This document shows positions 30,690 to 40,765 of a DNA stretch of 64,000 bases, one piece after another. Below the pieces are notes generated by a model, which was not told the DNA's origin, did not search any database, and saw nothing but the letters and a program-made list of their open reading frames with translations. Origin of the DNA: Thermoplasmata archaeon (GTDB lineage Archaea > Thermoplasmatota > Thermoplasmata > Methanomassiliicoccales > Methanomethylophilaceae); assembly GCA_015063235.1 (NCBI GenBank), contig SUSW01000022.1:96000-159999 (forward strand), read 5' to 3'. The position numbers were made by a program, and so were the translations under genes. Position 1 is the stretch's first letter, and every line of letters starts with the position of its first letter.

Positions 30690-33013
30690 TGTGAAGCACC
30701 TCCCATGATGTTCCATATAGGGTCGTTCCACGCCTTCCTCATCTCCGTGACAGGAACAACGGTTCCATTGTCCTTGATGACAAGAGCATCGCCCTTCGTT
30801 ATTCCGATGAGTTCGGCATCATCTCCCATGATCTCCATGAACTCAGTGACGTCCTTGCCGTCGACTTCGACGATCCAGCGGCTGTTGCTCTCGGAGTACA
30901 GCTTCCTGCTGAGCTCTCCATCCATTGCAGAAAGATCGATCTGAGCTCCGACCTGCCCTGATATGCACATTTCGGCTACCGCTACGGCGAGTCCTCCGTC
31001 GGAACAGTCGTGACAGCTCAGCACAAGCCTCTTATCCATTGCCTTGAGCAGGTTGGCCATCTTCCTTTTGAGTCCGGGTATGTCGACTCCGGGCACATCT
31101 CCCTCCACTCCTCCGTATTTACGGAACAGCAGGGACCCTCCCATCTCATCCTTCGTCTTTCCAACAATCAAGATACAGCTTCCTGCTTTCTTGAAATCGG
31201 CTGTGACCGCCTTGGTAACATCCTCGATGATACCGCATCCAAGGAGCATCGGGGTGGGCAGAATATGTTTCCCTCCCGGTGCCTCGTTATAGAGACTGAC
31301 GTTACCTGAGGGTATGGGGATGTTGAGCTCCCTGGCGATCTCTCCCAGTCCCCTGACCGCTTCCCTGAACACTCCGAGCCTCTCCGGGATCTCGGGGTTT
31401 CCGAAATTGAGACAGTCGGTGAACGCGTTGGGCATCGCACCTACTGCGACCAGATTCCTGCAGGTCTCGTCAATTGCGGCCATACCGCCTTTGTACGGAT
31501 CCGCCTCTGTGAACCAGGGATTGCATCCGATGGCTGCTGCGAGACCCCTCTTGCTTCCGGGGACCGGCAGCAGAACCGAAGCGTCTCCCGGTCCAGTCAT
31601 GTTGAGCTCTCCGACCATCGGGTGGATGGCCGTGCTGGCGCGGACCTCATGGTCGTACTGCCTGATGGCCCACTCCTTGGAGGCCACGTTGAAATCTGAG
31701 AGAAGCGTAAGGATGACCTCCTTGTCGGAAGGCAGCTTAGGGAACTTCTCGTTCTTCTTGGATGAGACGACGGGCAATGTGTAGGGCCTGTTGTAGACTG
31801 GTCCCCCGGTGAGGAACTCCAGATCCATGTCGAAGATGAGCTCTCCGTCCCAGAACAGACGGGTGCGCCTCTTGTCCGTTGTCTTTGCTACAGGTATCGC
31901 AAGGACGTCCCACATCTCGAATATCTCAAGGACCTTGTCCACGTTCTCCGGCTTGCAGGTACACATCATACGCTCCTGCGACTCCGAGACCCAGATCTCC
32001 CATGGTGCAAGTCCGGGCTCCTTCAGCGGCACCTTCTCCAGGTCCACATCTGCTCCGCAGCCGGCCTCCAGGGCCATCTCTCCGACGACGCAGCTCAATC
32101 CTCCGCCGCCCAGGTCCTTCATTCCTGTGATCAGGTGCTTGGCGTTCACCTCGAAACAGGCGTGCATAACAGGCTCTTTGGTGATAGGGTCTCCGAGTTG
32201 GACGGCTCCCCTGGAATCCTCATCCGAGGTGGCTGTCAGGTCCGCAGATGCGAAGTTGACTCCATGGATTCCGTCACGCCCCGTACGTCCTCCTATCAGT
32301 ATCATGACCTCGCCGGGGCCTCCGGCGAAATTGTTGGCCAGATCCTTCCTCTTCACTATTCCGAGACATGCCACGTTGACCAGGCAGTTTCCTGTGTAGC
32401 TCTCGTCGAAGAAGAATCCTCCTGTAATCGTGGGGATACCTACGCGGTTACCGTAGTCCCTGATACCCGAAACGACACCGTTGACGAGGTATCTGGGGTG
32501 CTTGGTTCCAGGGGGCACCTCCCCTTTGAAATCTATCGGGCCGAAACACAGGGGATCGGCCAGTCCGATGGGCTGAGCGCCCATGCACACAACGTCCCTG
32601 AGGATTCCGCCTATTCCCGTGGCGGCACCTCCGTACGGCTCGACGGCCGAGGGGTGGTTGTGGCTCTCTATCCTCAGACAGTATCCGTAATCATCATCGA
32701 AGACCATCACTCCGGCGTCTCCTCTGGAAAGGATGTCCTCCCTGTCCAGTCCGAAGACGAACTCCTTGAGTATGGGTTTGCTGCTTTTGTAGCAGCAGTG
32801 CTCGCTCCATGCCTGTCCCAGCGACTGCAGCTCCACATCCGTGGGATTCCTGCCTTCCTTCTTGAAGTAGTCGCGGACGACCTTCATCTCGTCCAGAGAC
32901 AGTCCGAGAGCCATGTCAGCGGAGACCTGCTTGAGCTGGTCGTCCGTGGCGTCCAGGATCGCGATGTCGAACAGCGGGAACGGGACATCGCGCTTGATCA
33001 TCAGATCTGCCAT
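30686..33013 (-). CDS. purL: Phosphoribosylformylglycinamidine synthase subunit PurL
   Basis: GQAWSEHCCYKSSKPIL, RIESHNHPSAVEPYGGAATGIGGILRDV. Confidence 0.96.
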   Translation of the reverse strand: MADLMIKRDVPFPLFDIAILDATDDQLKQVSADMALGLSLDEMKVVRDYFKKEGRNPTDVELQSLGQAWSEHCCYKSSKPILKEFVFGLDREDILSRGDAGVMVFDDDYGYCLRIESHNHPSAVEPYGGAATGIGGILRDVVCMGAQPIGLADPLCFGPIDFKGEVPPGTKHPRYLVNGVVSGIRDYGNRVGIPTITGGFFFDESYTGNCLVNVACLGIVKRKDLANNFAGGPGEVMILIGGRTGRDGIHGVNFASADLTATSDEDSRGAVQLGDPITKEPVMHACFEVNAKHLITGMKDLGGGGLSCVVGEMALEAGCGADVDLEKVPLKEPGLAPWEIWVSESQERMMCTCKPENVDKVLEIFEMWDVLAIPVAKTTDKRRTRLFWDGELIFDMDLEFLTGGPVYNRPYTLPVVSSKKNEKFPKLPSDKEVILTLLSDFNVASKEWAIRQYDHEVRASTAIHPMVGELNMTGPGDASVLLPVPGSKRGLAAAIGCNPWFTEADPYKGGMAAIDETCRNLVAVGAMPNAFTDCLNFGNPEIPERLGVFREAVRGLGEIARELNIPIPSGNVSLYNEAPGGKHILPTPMLLGCGIIEDVTKAVTADFKKAGSCILIVGKTKDEMGGSLLFRKYGGVEGDVPGVDIPGLKRKMANLLKAMDKRLVLSCHDCSDGGLAVAVAEMCISGQVGAQIDLSAMDGELSRKLYSESNSRWIVEVDGKDVTEFMEIMGDDAELIGITKGDALVIKDNGTVVPVTEMRKAWNDPIWNIMGGASQ

Positions 33014-33017
33014 TGGA

Positions 33018-33257
33018 TCATCTCACTGTGACCTTGTAGTTCTGGATCACGGGGTTTGCGAGGAGCTTCTTGCACATCTCCTCCCCTGCCTTCTTCGCCT
33101 CATCGGCAGGGAGGTCGATCTCCATCTCGAAGAGCTTGATAGCCCTGACCTCTCCGAGACCCTGAAATCCCAAAGATTCCAACGTCTTCTTCGTATTCTT
33201 TCCTTCCGGATCTGCAACGCCCTTTTTGAGCTCGATTCTGATCTCTAAAACAGCCAT
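33018..33257 (-). CDS. purS: Phosphoribosylformylglycinamidine synthase subunit PurS
   Basis: 79 aa; ELKKGVADPEGKNTKKTLESLGFQGLGEVRAIKLFEMEID. Confidence 0.93.
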   Translation of the reverse strand: MAVLEIRIELKKGVADPEGKNTKKTLESLGFQGLGEVRAIKLFEMEIDLPADEAKKAGEEMCKKLLANPVIQNYKVTVR

Positions 33258-33529
33258 GGTATCTCCCTATCGCGTGCGTGATAATAAACCTAAGCCGTGT
33301 AGAGGACGACGCTGGAAAGGTGTGCCTGTCGGTCATCATGAAACTGTTCCGCGGAGCGGCATTGGATGCTTCATTCCGTACATAACGGTGCGATAAATCT
33401 GCCAACAGGCATCGGAATAGGAACGAATATGCACCACCGCCGACAGCGATAATAAGCTAATGGTCGTTGACACACTGAAATGACATCGAGACCGAAGGTA
33501 AGGAGAGGAATCGAACCGGGTAGCGGCCC

Positions 33530-34066
33530 ATGAATTATTCCGAATTCTCCAGATGCCTCCTTCTGCATCCCGGCGTCATACGCATCGAGCTCCTGACAGA
33601 TGATCTGCTTAAAGATGTCCACAGGATCGAATATTCCAAGGAGAACGTAGGCTTTCTGCCCAACGATCCGATAGGTCTGTTGGATATCGAAAAGCATACG
33701 CTGGGTCTTATCCTGTTCTGCTCCCACGAGTTCCCCATGTTCACCGAATCCTTCATGCGGATAGTGGACAGCAAAGGGGAGGTTATCGGACGCGATGTGA
33801 TGGATTGGGAGCTTGAACAGATGGATTCCCCCGACTACGTATGGCTGACCAAGAACCTCTACTTCGACATCTCCAATCTCACCGACTACGGGATGAAATG
33901 CCTGATAGGGTCGCTGGACTTGAAGGTAGAAGGACTTCCGGAAGCTGTCCGGCCGAGAGTATTCTATCCCTGTTCCGCCACCGCCAAGTACCTCAACAAA
34001 ATGTTCGGGGCTGAAGGGAAGATTTGCGCCACCGTTCTGGTGGGTGTCGACGGGATCGAGTTCTAA
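33530..34066 (+). CDS. Hypothetical protein
   Basis: 178-aa ORF with plausible composition. Confidence 0.55.
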   Translation: MNYSEFSRCLLLHPGVIRIELLTDDLLKDVHRIEYSKENVGFLPNDPIGLLDIEKHTLGLILFCSHEFPMFTESFMRIVDSKGEVIGRDVMDWELEQMDSPDYVWLTKNLYFDISNLTDYGMKCLIGSLDLKVEGLPEAVRPRVFYPCSATAKYLNKMFGAEGKICATVLVGVDGIEF

Positions 34067-34106
34067 AGACGATAGAGTTTTATCATAAGCTCTGCCATCC
34101 GTAGGT

Positions 34107-34763
34107 ATGCTCGGCCCAATAACCGAACAGGAAAAGGGGATGTCCCTGAGGATCGCAGGCTACACAGTCCTGCGCGAGAGTATTACAGACCTCATCCTCG
34201 ACCAGAAAAGTTCTCCGGAAACATGGCTGGACACCGGATGCGGCGCAGGAGGTTCCATCAGGCTCCCCCTGGAAAAGTTCAAAGATACGCATTTCACGCT
34301 GGCAGATCCCTCTGAGAATAACATTGCCGAGGCCAAGAGGGCCATAGGACGCGACGATATCGAATATGTCTGTTCGCCTACACATCAGCTCGGATTCGAG
34401 GATGGATCCTTCGACGTCATCACAGCCATCCTCTCCCACCACTATTATCCGAACAGGGAATCCAAGAAGGATGCTATCAAAAACTGCCTCAGGATGCTGA
34501 AGGAAGGCGGTATATACGTCATGGTGGAGCACACGATATACAATCCGGAGGACCAGGCAAGGATGGATGCCGATTGGAGGCTGTACATGGAGAACAGCGG
34601 TCTGGACGAGGAATCGATCCAGAACATGTTCGAAAGACGCAACACCTTTTACTTCCCTCTGGATGAGAAGCAGCACCTGGACATGCTGAAAGAGATCGGT
34701 TTCTCAGAGACTCTCGTATTCTGGAGATCCTGTTCCGATATCGGCATCTGTGCCAGAAAATGA
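34107..34763 (+). CDS. Class I SAM-dependent methyltransferase
   Basis: WLDTGCGAGGSIRLPLEKF, FDVITAILSHHYYPN, LRMLKEGGIYVMVEH. Confidence 0.85.
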   Translation: MLGPITEQEKGMSLRIAGYTVLRESITDLILDQKSSPETWLDTGCGAGGSIRLPLEKFKDTHFTLADPSENNIAEAKRAIGRDDIEYVCSPTHQLGFEDGSFDVITAILSHHYYPNRESKKDAIKNCLRMLKEGGIYVMVEHTIYNPEDQARMDADWRLYMENSGLDEESIQNMFERRNTFYFPLDEKQHLDMLKEIGFSETLVFWRSCSDIGICARK

Positions 34764-34842
34764 TCTTCTGTTGAAATTGAGCATCCAATGAAGACACTGG
34801 TTCCTTCGATCGGGATTCCGTGGATAATTGTGAGAAAATATA

Positions 34843-34860
34843 ACGGGGGAAATCCCCCGT
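34843..34860. terminator. Hairpin ACGGGGG-aaat-CCCCCGT between convergent genes
   Basis: 7-bp perfect stem. Confidence 0.55.
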
Positions 34861-34876
34861 TTGAAGGTATTTGTGA

Positions 34877-35494
34877 TCAGGCGTATGCCTTGAAGCCGGA
34901 TCCGACCGCACTAAGATTCCAGACGCCGCCGCATGCAGGGATAAGGCTGCCCATGAGGCCCTTGACCTCTGACGGGCTCAGATCGGGGCACTTCATGTAT
35001 GCCCACTCGGATCCTGCTCCCCACTCGTTCTCGACCCACTTGGCCTTGTCCGCATCGGGAAAGGCCTTGTAGACTTCCTCGGATATGAATCCGGTCTTGA
35101 CTGCGAGTCCGATGGTACTGCTCTGGACGTACTGATAGCTTGTGTCGGTGATGATCTCCCACTGATCACCGTCTGCGTACCAGCAGGCGATGTTGAGGTT
35201 GCCGTCATAGGACATGGTGATGCCGTAACTGCTCTCCTCGACCGTGAGAGGGATTCCCTTCGCAGCAAAGGCTTGTGTGGCCGCTGCGGCGAATGAAGCG
35301 TTGTCCGGTAAGCAGACGAAAGATACTGTCACGTGATCGCTAACTACCCCATTAGGTTCAACGACCTCCACATATACTGTATATGTGTTAGGACCAGACA
35401 GTTCGGCTGCTTCAACCGATGGTGCTAAGGTTATTGCCCCTAACGCGAATACTGCGAGGACTGTGACAAACACATATGCGATTTTTGTGTTCAT
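34877..35494 (-). CDS. Secreted hypothetical protein
   Basis: Signal peptide MNTKIAYVFVTVLAVFALGAITLAPSVEAAE. Confidence 0.7.
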   Translation of the reverse strand: MNTKIAYVFVTVLAVFALGAITLAPSVEAAELSGPNTYTVYVEVVEPNGVVSDHVTVSFVCLPDNASFAAAATQAFAAKGIPLTVEESSYGITMSYDGNLNIACWYADGDQWEIITDTSYQYVQSSTIGLAVKTGFISEEVYKAFPDADKAKWVENEWGAGSEWAYMKCPDLSPSEVKGLMGSLIPACGGVWNLSAVGSGFKAYA

Positions 35495-35798
35495 TTTTAT
35501 CCTCGAAGCTATGAGGAACTAAGAGTATATGATATACTTATAAGGAAAAAAATGTCTACGAGTTGAATAGTTGGAGGACATATTTTATCACGTTTTTCGA
35601 AGTGTGGACAACAATTTTCGGAACCCGTCCAACGGAGAATCTTTCTTATGTATCTTGGATTATACAGTGATAGCTTTTCCTATTCGGTTTGCACATGTTT
35701 ATGCATACGGAAAGGACAACGAATGCACAACATTTACGATTCGCCATCTTTACGCTATCACCATATATGAAAAAGCATATATCGAGTCAGGTGGACAA

Positions 35799-36746
35799 TT
35801 GTCTGACAACTACATAGAGGTCTCACACCTGGTGAAGAAATATGGATCATTCACTGCGGTGTCGGACATCAGTTTTGAAATCGGGAAAGGAGAGTTCATG
35901 GGACTCCTCGGCCCCAACGGGGCAGGAAAGAGTACCACGCTGAAAGCGGTCACTGGTCTCCTTAAGCCCACTTCCGGAGAGATCCGCATCCAAGGGGTGG
36001 ATATCAAAGATCACCGCCACGCACTGGAGCATGTGGGATGCGTCATCGAGACTCCTATGCCCTACGGCGAGCTTTCTCCGTCCGAGCTTCTGTATCACGT
36101 TGGCCGCATGTACGGCCTAGACAAGGAGGAGATATCCATACGCTCCCGCGACGTCCTGGATGAGATGAAGCTCTGGGATTGGAGATACACTAAGGTAGAA
36201 GGGTTCTCAAAAGGAATGAAGCAGAGACTGGTGCTGGCGCAGGCACTCCTCCCCAATCCGGAGATCATAGTCTTGGACGAGCCGACATCCGGTCTGGATC
36301 CCAGAGGAATGGTCGAGGTAAGGGAAATCCTTAAAGGCCTGAAGAAAAGGGACTGCTCCCTTCTCATCAGCACGCATATCCTCAGTGAGGTATCGGAGCT
36401 GTGCGGATCCGTCACAATGATACGCGACGGACAGGCCGTGCTTTCGGGAGACGTCTCCGAACTTCTCAACAAAACATCCCGTGACGGGATAATATTGGAG
36501 ATAAAGGTGCTGAAGGACGTCAATCCCGAATTCGTGAAAGATCTCACAGGATGCTCCGGTGTGGAGGACTGCGAGACCGTGGGAGATCATGTGGTCAAGG
36601 TCTCCTTCACCGGAACGCCCGAACAGCAGACGGACATAATCTCCGTGGCCTACAACTCCGGTCTCGGACTGATGAGCGTCAACGAACACGGAAAAGATCT
36701 GGAGAGCCTGTACATGGATCTCACCGAAGGGGAGGGAGCGTCTTGA
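35799..36746 (+). CDS. ABC transporter ATP-binding protein
   Basis: LLGPNGAGKSTTLKAVTGLL Walker A, FSKGMKQRLVLAQALL signature, LDEPTSGLDP Walker B; TTG start at 35799 (RBS AGGTGG) fits the domain start better than ATG 35571. Confidence 0.85.
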   Translation: MSDNYIEVSHLVKKYGSFTAVSDISFEIGKGEFMGLLGPNGAGKSTTLKAVTGLLKPTSGEIRIQGVDIKDHRHALEHVGCVIETPMPYGELSPSELLYHVGRMYGLDKEEISIRSRDVLDEMKLWDWRYTKVEGFSKGMKQRLVLAQALLPNPEIIVLDEPTSGLDPRGMVEVREILKGLKKRDCSLLISTHILSEVSELCGSVTMIRDGQAVLSGDVSELLNKTSRDGIILEIKVLKDVNPEFVKDLTGCSGVEDCETVGDHVVKVSFTGTPEQQTDIISVAYNSGLGLMSVNEHGKDLESLYMDLTEGEGAS

Positions 36747-37681
36747 AGTTCTTCAAGAAGGAAGAACCTGTCGCCAATATCGATGCCGATGAACGCCCCA
36801 GAGGTACCTGGGAATCCAGCGGAAGAATGAGCGACGAGGAGGCGCACCGCAATGTCAAGTACAGCATCCCCAGCGTCTTCCAGCAGACCATGTATATGTT
36901 CAAAACGCAGATGGCCCTCTATTCGAAGAGGAAATCCATCTATGTCATATTGGTAATGGCCGTCCTGATCCCTCTCATCTACATGGGACTCAACGGCATC
37001 GTCGACCTTGCGCTGCTGGGAGAGGCCAGCGGAAGCGGAATGATCGGTATCCTGCTGTGCATGATGCCTTTCATCATGAGCCTGTTCACAGCGTTCATTT
37101 GCGGAAGCGCGATCCCGAGCGAATTCACCGAGCGCAGCGCATACATGAACATGGCCCTACCCATGTCCAGAGCATCCTTCTGTCTCGGAAAGTACCTGGC
37201 CGGACTCGTCATCACATTAGGTGTATTCGTATTCGCATACGGTATGGCAATGATCGGTACCATGACGGAATATGACTACTTCGACGAAGGCGCACTGGGC
37301 CTTTCATTCACAATGACGGTCCTGGCGACACTGTTCTATTCATCCTTCGCATTCTTCATGGGATGCGTACTGAAACGCGGTGCGGCCTTGGTCTCATTGC
37401 TGCTCATGGTGATGGTTGTGCCTATCATCGAGATATACCTCTACGCAAACGACTACATGAGCAGCGATGTGTTCGTCCTGCTTCCCAATCTGTTGCCCGA
37501 CATGGCATGCATATCTTTGGGAAGTTCGTTCGCCGCATCTCCGGTTGGAATGGTCAACGCTCTGGTGAACGTTATCGATCCAAGCACCTTCCCGCTGCCC
37601 ACATGCGTGCTCATCGCCGTGGTCTTCAGTGTGCTGTTCCTCGGTATCGGAATCTACGCTGTAAACAGGAGGGAGATGTGA
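36743..37681 (+). CDS. ABC-2 type permease
   Basis: In-frame TTG start overlapping the ATPase stop: LKFFKKEEPVANIDADERPRG... followed by about 6 TM segments. Confidence 0.75.
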   Translation: MKFFKKEEPVANIDADERPRGTWESSGRMSDEEAHRNVKYSIPSVFQQTMYMFKTQMALYSKRKSIYVILVMAVLIPLIYMGLNGIVDLALLGEASGSGMIGILLCMMPFIMSLFTAFICGSAIPSEFTERSAYMNMALPMSRASFCLGKYLAGLVITLGVFVFAYGMAMIGTMTEYDYFDEGALGLSFTMTVLATLFYSSFAFFMGCVLKRGAALVSLLLMVMVVPIIEIYLYANDYMSSDVFVLLPNLLPDMACISLGSSFAASPVGMVNALVNVIDPSTFPLPTCVLIAVVFSVLFLGIGIYAVNRREM

Positions 37682-38385
37682 TGATGAAGAAATCAATGGC
37701 AATACTGGCAGTCGCCGTGATGATGCTGACGCCCGTGATCTTAGCGGACATGGATATGGACGCGGCGAACGTGCAGAAATGCAGATTCAGCCAAGAGGAT
37801 CTCTATCACTGCGAAGGGACCGCCCTCTACAACGATATGGTAAAAGAAGGAATATGGGTCTACCCTATCGGCAAAGATTCCAAAATGAAAGCATACATCG
37901 CCGACCCTCAGAACGCCCCCAGGCCTGACAAGGGAGTGAGCGAGATCGTAGAAGGAGAAACATACGACATCTACTGCTTCAGCGGTCCGGAGCAGTTCGA
38001 GTACACCTCGCTTCAGAAGGTCCTCGAAAAATACTCGAAAGAGTTCTTCGTGCAGGACAGGACCGTCGAAAAGTTGACGGTGACGAGTCTCAAAGACAGC
38101 TACGGGGACTTCCCTGTATTCGTCGTCGAGTACCACGGAGGCGATGCAAAGCTTTCGCAGTATTATTCAGTAGGAAGTACTGCCAGCCTCAACCACTACA
38201 AGGATGGCGGACATTACGAATTGTCCACCAACCGTGTCAGCATGGATCTGTTCGTGGAAGCAGAGTATGAGATCTCGGTGAAGGAGTTCAGCGGATCCCC
38301 ATATCTCTACATCGGCCTCTGCATCGGTATCACTGCAGCGATCGCGCTGCTGATCTTCTGGTGCGGAAGGAAACCCAAACTCTGA
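37681..38385 (+). CDS. Membrane-anchored extracytoplasmic protein encoded with the ABC transporter
   Basis: Signal peptide MMKKSMAILAVAVMMLTPVILADMDMDA and C-terminal TM IGLCIGITAAIALLIFWCGRK; 1-nt overlap with the permease stop. Confidence 0.7.
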   Translation: MMKKSMAILAVAVMMLTPVILADMDMDAANVQKCRFSQEDLYHCEGTALYNDMVKEGIWVYPIGKDSKMKAYIADPQNAPRPDKGVSEIVEGETYDIYCFSGPEQFEYTSLQKVLEKYSKEFFVQDRTVEKLTVTSLKDSYGDFPVFVVEYHGGDAKLSQYYSVGSTASLNHYKDGGHYELSTNRVSMDLFVEAEYEISVKEFSGSPYLYIGLCIGITAAIALLIFWCGRKPKL

Positions 38386-38393
38386 AATCCAAA

Positions 38394-38412
38394 GGCCGGG
38401 GCCTTCCCGGCC
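38394..38412 (+). terminator. Hairpin GGCCGGG-gcctt-CCCGGCC
   Basis: 7-bp stem followed by T-rich cttcatttt. Confidence 0.55.
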
Positions 38413-38486
38413 GCCTTCATTTTAACACCTACCTCCGGCAAGCTCTATGCTCAGGTTTATGTCGGGAAAATCCATTACCGAAAACG

Positions 38487-40685
38487 ATGGCAGATTCCAT
38501 AATCCTCAAGGTCACGATGCCCCAGCGCCAAACCGAATCCGGTTACGGCCGCGCACGTTTGGACACAGCCTCTCGCAAGCAGTTAGGATTGGAATTGGGA
38601 GATGTCATCGAGATCACCGGAAAAAGAACAGTGGTCGCTAAGGTCTTCCCGTGCTCCATCGATGAGGAAGGACATGGGCAGATAGGCATAGACGGTCTTA
38701 CAAGGACCAATGCGGGCGTCAGTATCGACGAGAACGTCACCGTGAGGAAATGCATCCCGTCGGAGGCACGCAAGGTGGTCATAGCACCGAACATCCCCGA
38801 GGGCAAGAAGATAAACTTCGAGACAGGGATCGAAGTGGTTTTCCTGAACGGACTGCAGGGCAGACCGCTTATCGAGGGGACGGACATCATAGTTCCCAAC
38901 GTAGCTCTGATGGGGAACAGGTCCACATTCAATGTCGTATCCACCACGCCCAAGGGCCCGGTGGTCGTGACCAAGGCCACAGAGATGGTTCTGAAGGACA
39001 GTGCGCAGAAACAGGTTGTCAAGTCCTCAACGGGCAAACAGATAACATACGATGACGTAGGCGGTCTCGACGATGAGCTGAAGAGGATCAGGGAGATGAT
39101 AGAGCTCCCCTTGAAGCATCCCGAACTCTTCGAAAGGCTTGGCATCGGAGCACCCAAAGGTGTTTTGTTATACGGACCTCCCGGTACGGGTAAGACGCTG
39201 ATCGCTGAAGCAGTGGCGAACGAATCCGGGGCTACGCTATTCTCAGTGCGCGGACCTGAGATCATTGGACAGTACTACGGACAGAGCGAAGAGAGGCTGA
39301 GAGAGATTTTCAAGGACGCATCGGAGAACACTCCAAGCATAATCTTCCTCGATGAGATTGATTCGATTGCACCGAACCGCGATACAGTATCCGGAGAGGT
39401 GGAAAGAAGAGTAGTGGCTCAGCTGCTGACCCTCATGGACGGACTCGGCGACAGGGGCAACGTAATCGTCGTTGCAGCCACGAACAGAGAGGATTCCATC
39501 GACCCCGCACTGAGAAGGCCCGGAAGGTTCGACAGGGAGATCGAGATAGGAATACCCGGCAGGAAGGCAAGATGCGACATACTGAATGTGCATCTAAGGG
39601 ATATGCCACTCACGGATGATGTTTCCGTAGATGCTCTGGCAGGGATGACACAGGGATTCGTCGGAGCGGATCTCGCTGCTCTATGCAGGGAAGCAGCAAT
39701 GAAATGCGTCAGATCCCACATGAAAGACCTAGATCTTGACAAAGCCATCCCCTCGACGGTACTGGAGGGTATGAAGGTCTCCATGGCCGATTTCAAAGAT
39801 GCACTGGCGGATGTTGAGCCCAGCGGAATGCGCGAAGTACTCGTGGAGATACCCAAGGTCACATGGGAGGACGTAGGCGGACTTGACGATGTGCGGGCGC
39901 AAATCGAGGAGGCATTCATAACCGAAGAAGGTAACCCGTCCTACGAGAGACTGGGGATCGAACCGGCAAAAGGTGTACTGCTCTACGGACCTCCCGGCAC
40001 AGGTAAGACATTGATCGCAAAGGCAATAGCCAACAGTGCCGGGGCCAACTTCATAACGGTCAACGGGCCGGAGATGGCGAGCAAATGGCTCGGTGAGAGC
40101 GAGAGGGCGATCAGACAGATATTCAAGAGGGCCAAGCAGATGGCCCCGTGCATCATTTTCTTCGATGAACTGGATTCCATAGCTCCGATACGTGGCAGTA
40201 GCGATGGCTCAGCATGGGAGAGGGTCGTGGCACAGTTACTGACTTCCATGGACGGTGTGGAGAGCCTCAATAACGTCATGGTTATGGCCGCGACCAACAG
40301 GCCCGATATGATCGATCCCGCACTCCTCAGACCTGGCAGATTCGACAAGCTCGTGCTCGTGGGCAAACCAGAGCTCGAAGCGCGTCTGCACATACTTCAG
40401 GTCCATACTCGCAAGATGCCTCTGCAGGATGTCGATCTCAGAGTAATTGCAATAAACACGGACGGCTATGTGGGGGCAGACCTCGCCGCCGTATGCAGAG
40501 AAGCGGGACTGATAGCCTACCGTGAGGACCATGATGCAGAATACATCAGAATGGAGCACTTCGAGCACGCACTGAAGAAGATAGGTCCGTCGGTGGACAA
40601 GAACCTCTTCAGCAGCTATGAGAAGATCGGGAAGGATCTCAACAAACGCCGTACGGCTTGGGACAGCGTACCTTTCTACGGATGA
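38487..40685 (+). CDS. CDC48/VAT-type AAA ATPase with two AAA domains
   Basis: [10 protein letters not shown]-domain; two [11 protein letters not shown] Walker A motifs. Confidence 0.93.
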   Translation: MADSIILKVTMPQRQTESGYGRARLDTASRKQLGLELGDVIEITGKRTVVAKVFPCSIDEEGHGQIGIDGLTRTNAGVSIDENVTVRKCIPSEARKVVIAPNIPEGKKINFETGIEVVFLNGLQGRPLIEGTDIIVPNVALMGNRSTFNVVSTTPKGPVVVTKATEMVLKDSAQKQVVKSSTGKQITYDDVGGLDDELKRIREMIELPLKHPELFERLGIGAPKGVLLYGPPGTGKTLIAEAVANESGATLFSVRGPEIIGQYYGQSEERLREIFKDASENTPSIIFLDEIDSIAPNRDTVSGEVERRVVAQLLTLMDGLGDRGNVIVVAATNREDSIDPALRRPGRFDREIEIGIPGRKARCDILNVHLRDMPLTDDVSVDALAGMTQGFVGADLAALCREAAMKCVRSHMKDLDLDKAIPSTVLEGMKVSMADFKDALADVEPSGMREVLVEIPKVTWEDVGGLDDVRAQIEEAFITEEGNPSYERLGIEPAKGVLLYGPPGTGKTLIAKAIANSAGANFITVNGPEMASKWLGESERAIRQIFKRAKQMAPCIIFFDELDSIAPIRGSSDGSAWERVVAQLLTSMDGVESLNNVMVMAATNRPDMIDPALLRPGRFDKLVLVGKPELEARLHILQVHTRKMPLQDVDLRVIAINTDGYVGADLAAVCREAGLIAYREDHDAEYIRMEHFEHALKKIGPSVDKNLFSSYEKIGKDLNKRRTAWDSVPFYG

Positions 40686-40765
40686 CATGTTTTGAAAATC
40701 CAAATGGCCACCGACCATTCTCCGATCCTGATGTCGACTTCCACCCGGATCGTCTGCGTCCGTGA

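Noticed and set aside
33490-33535. tRNA T-loop-like GGTTCGATTCC on minus strand
   Set aside because: Flanking bases do not form a T-stem or acceptor stem; no cloverleaf around it
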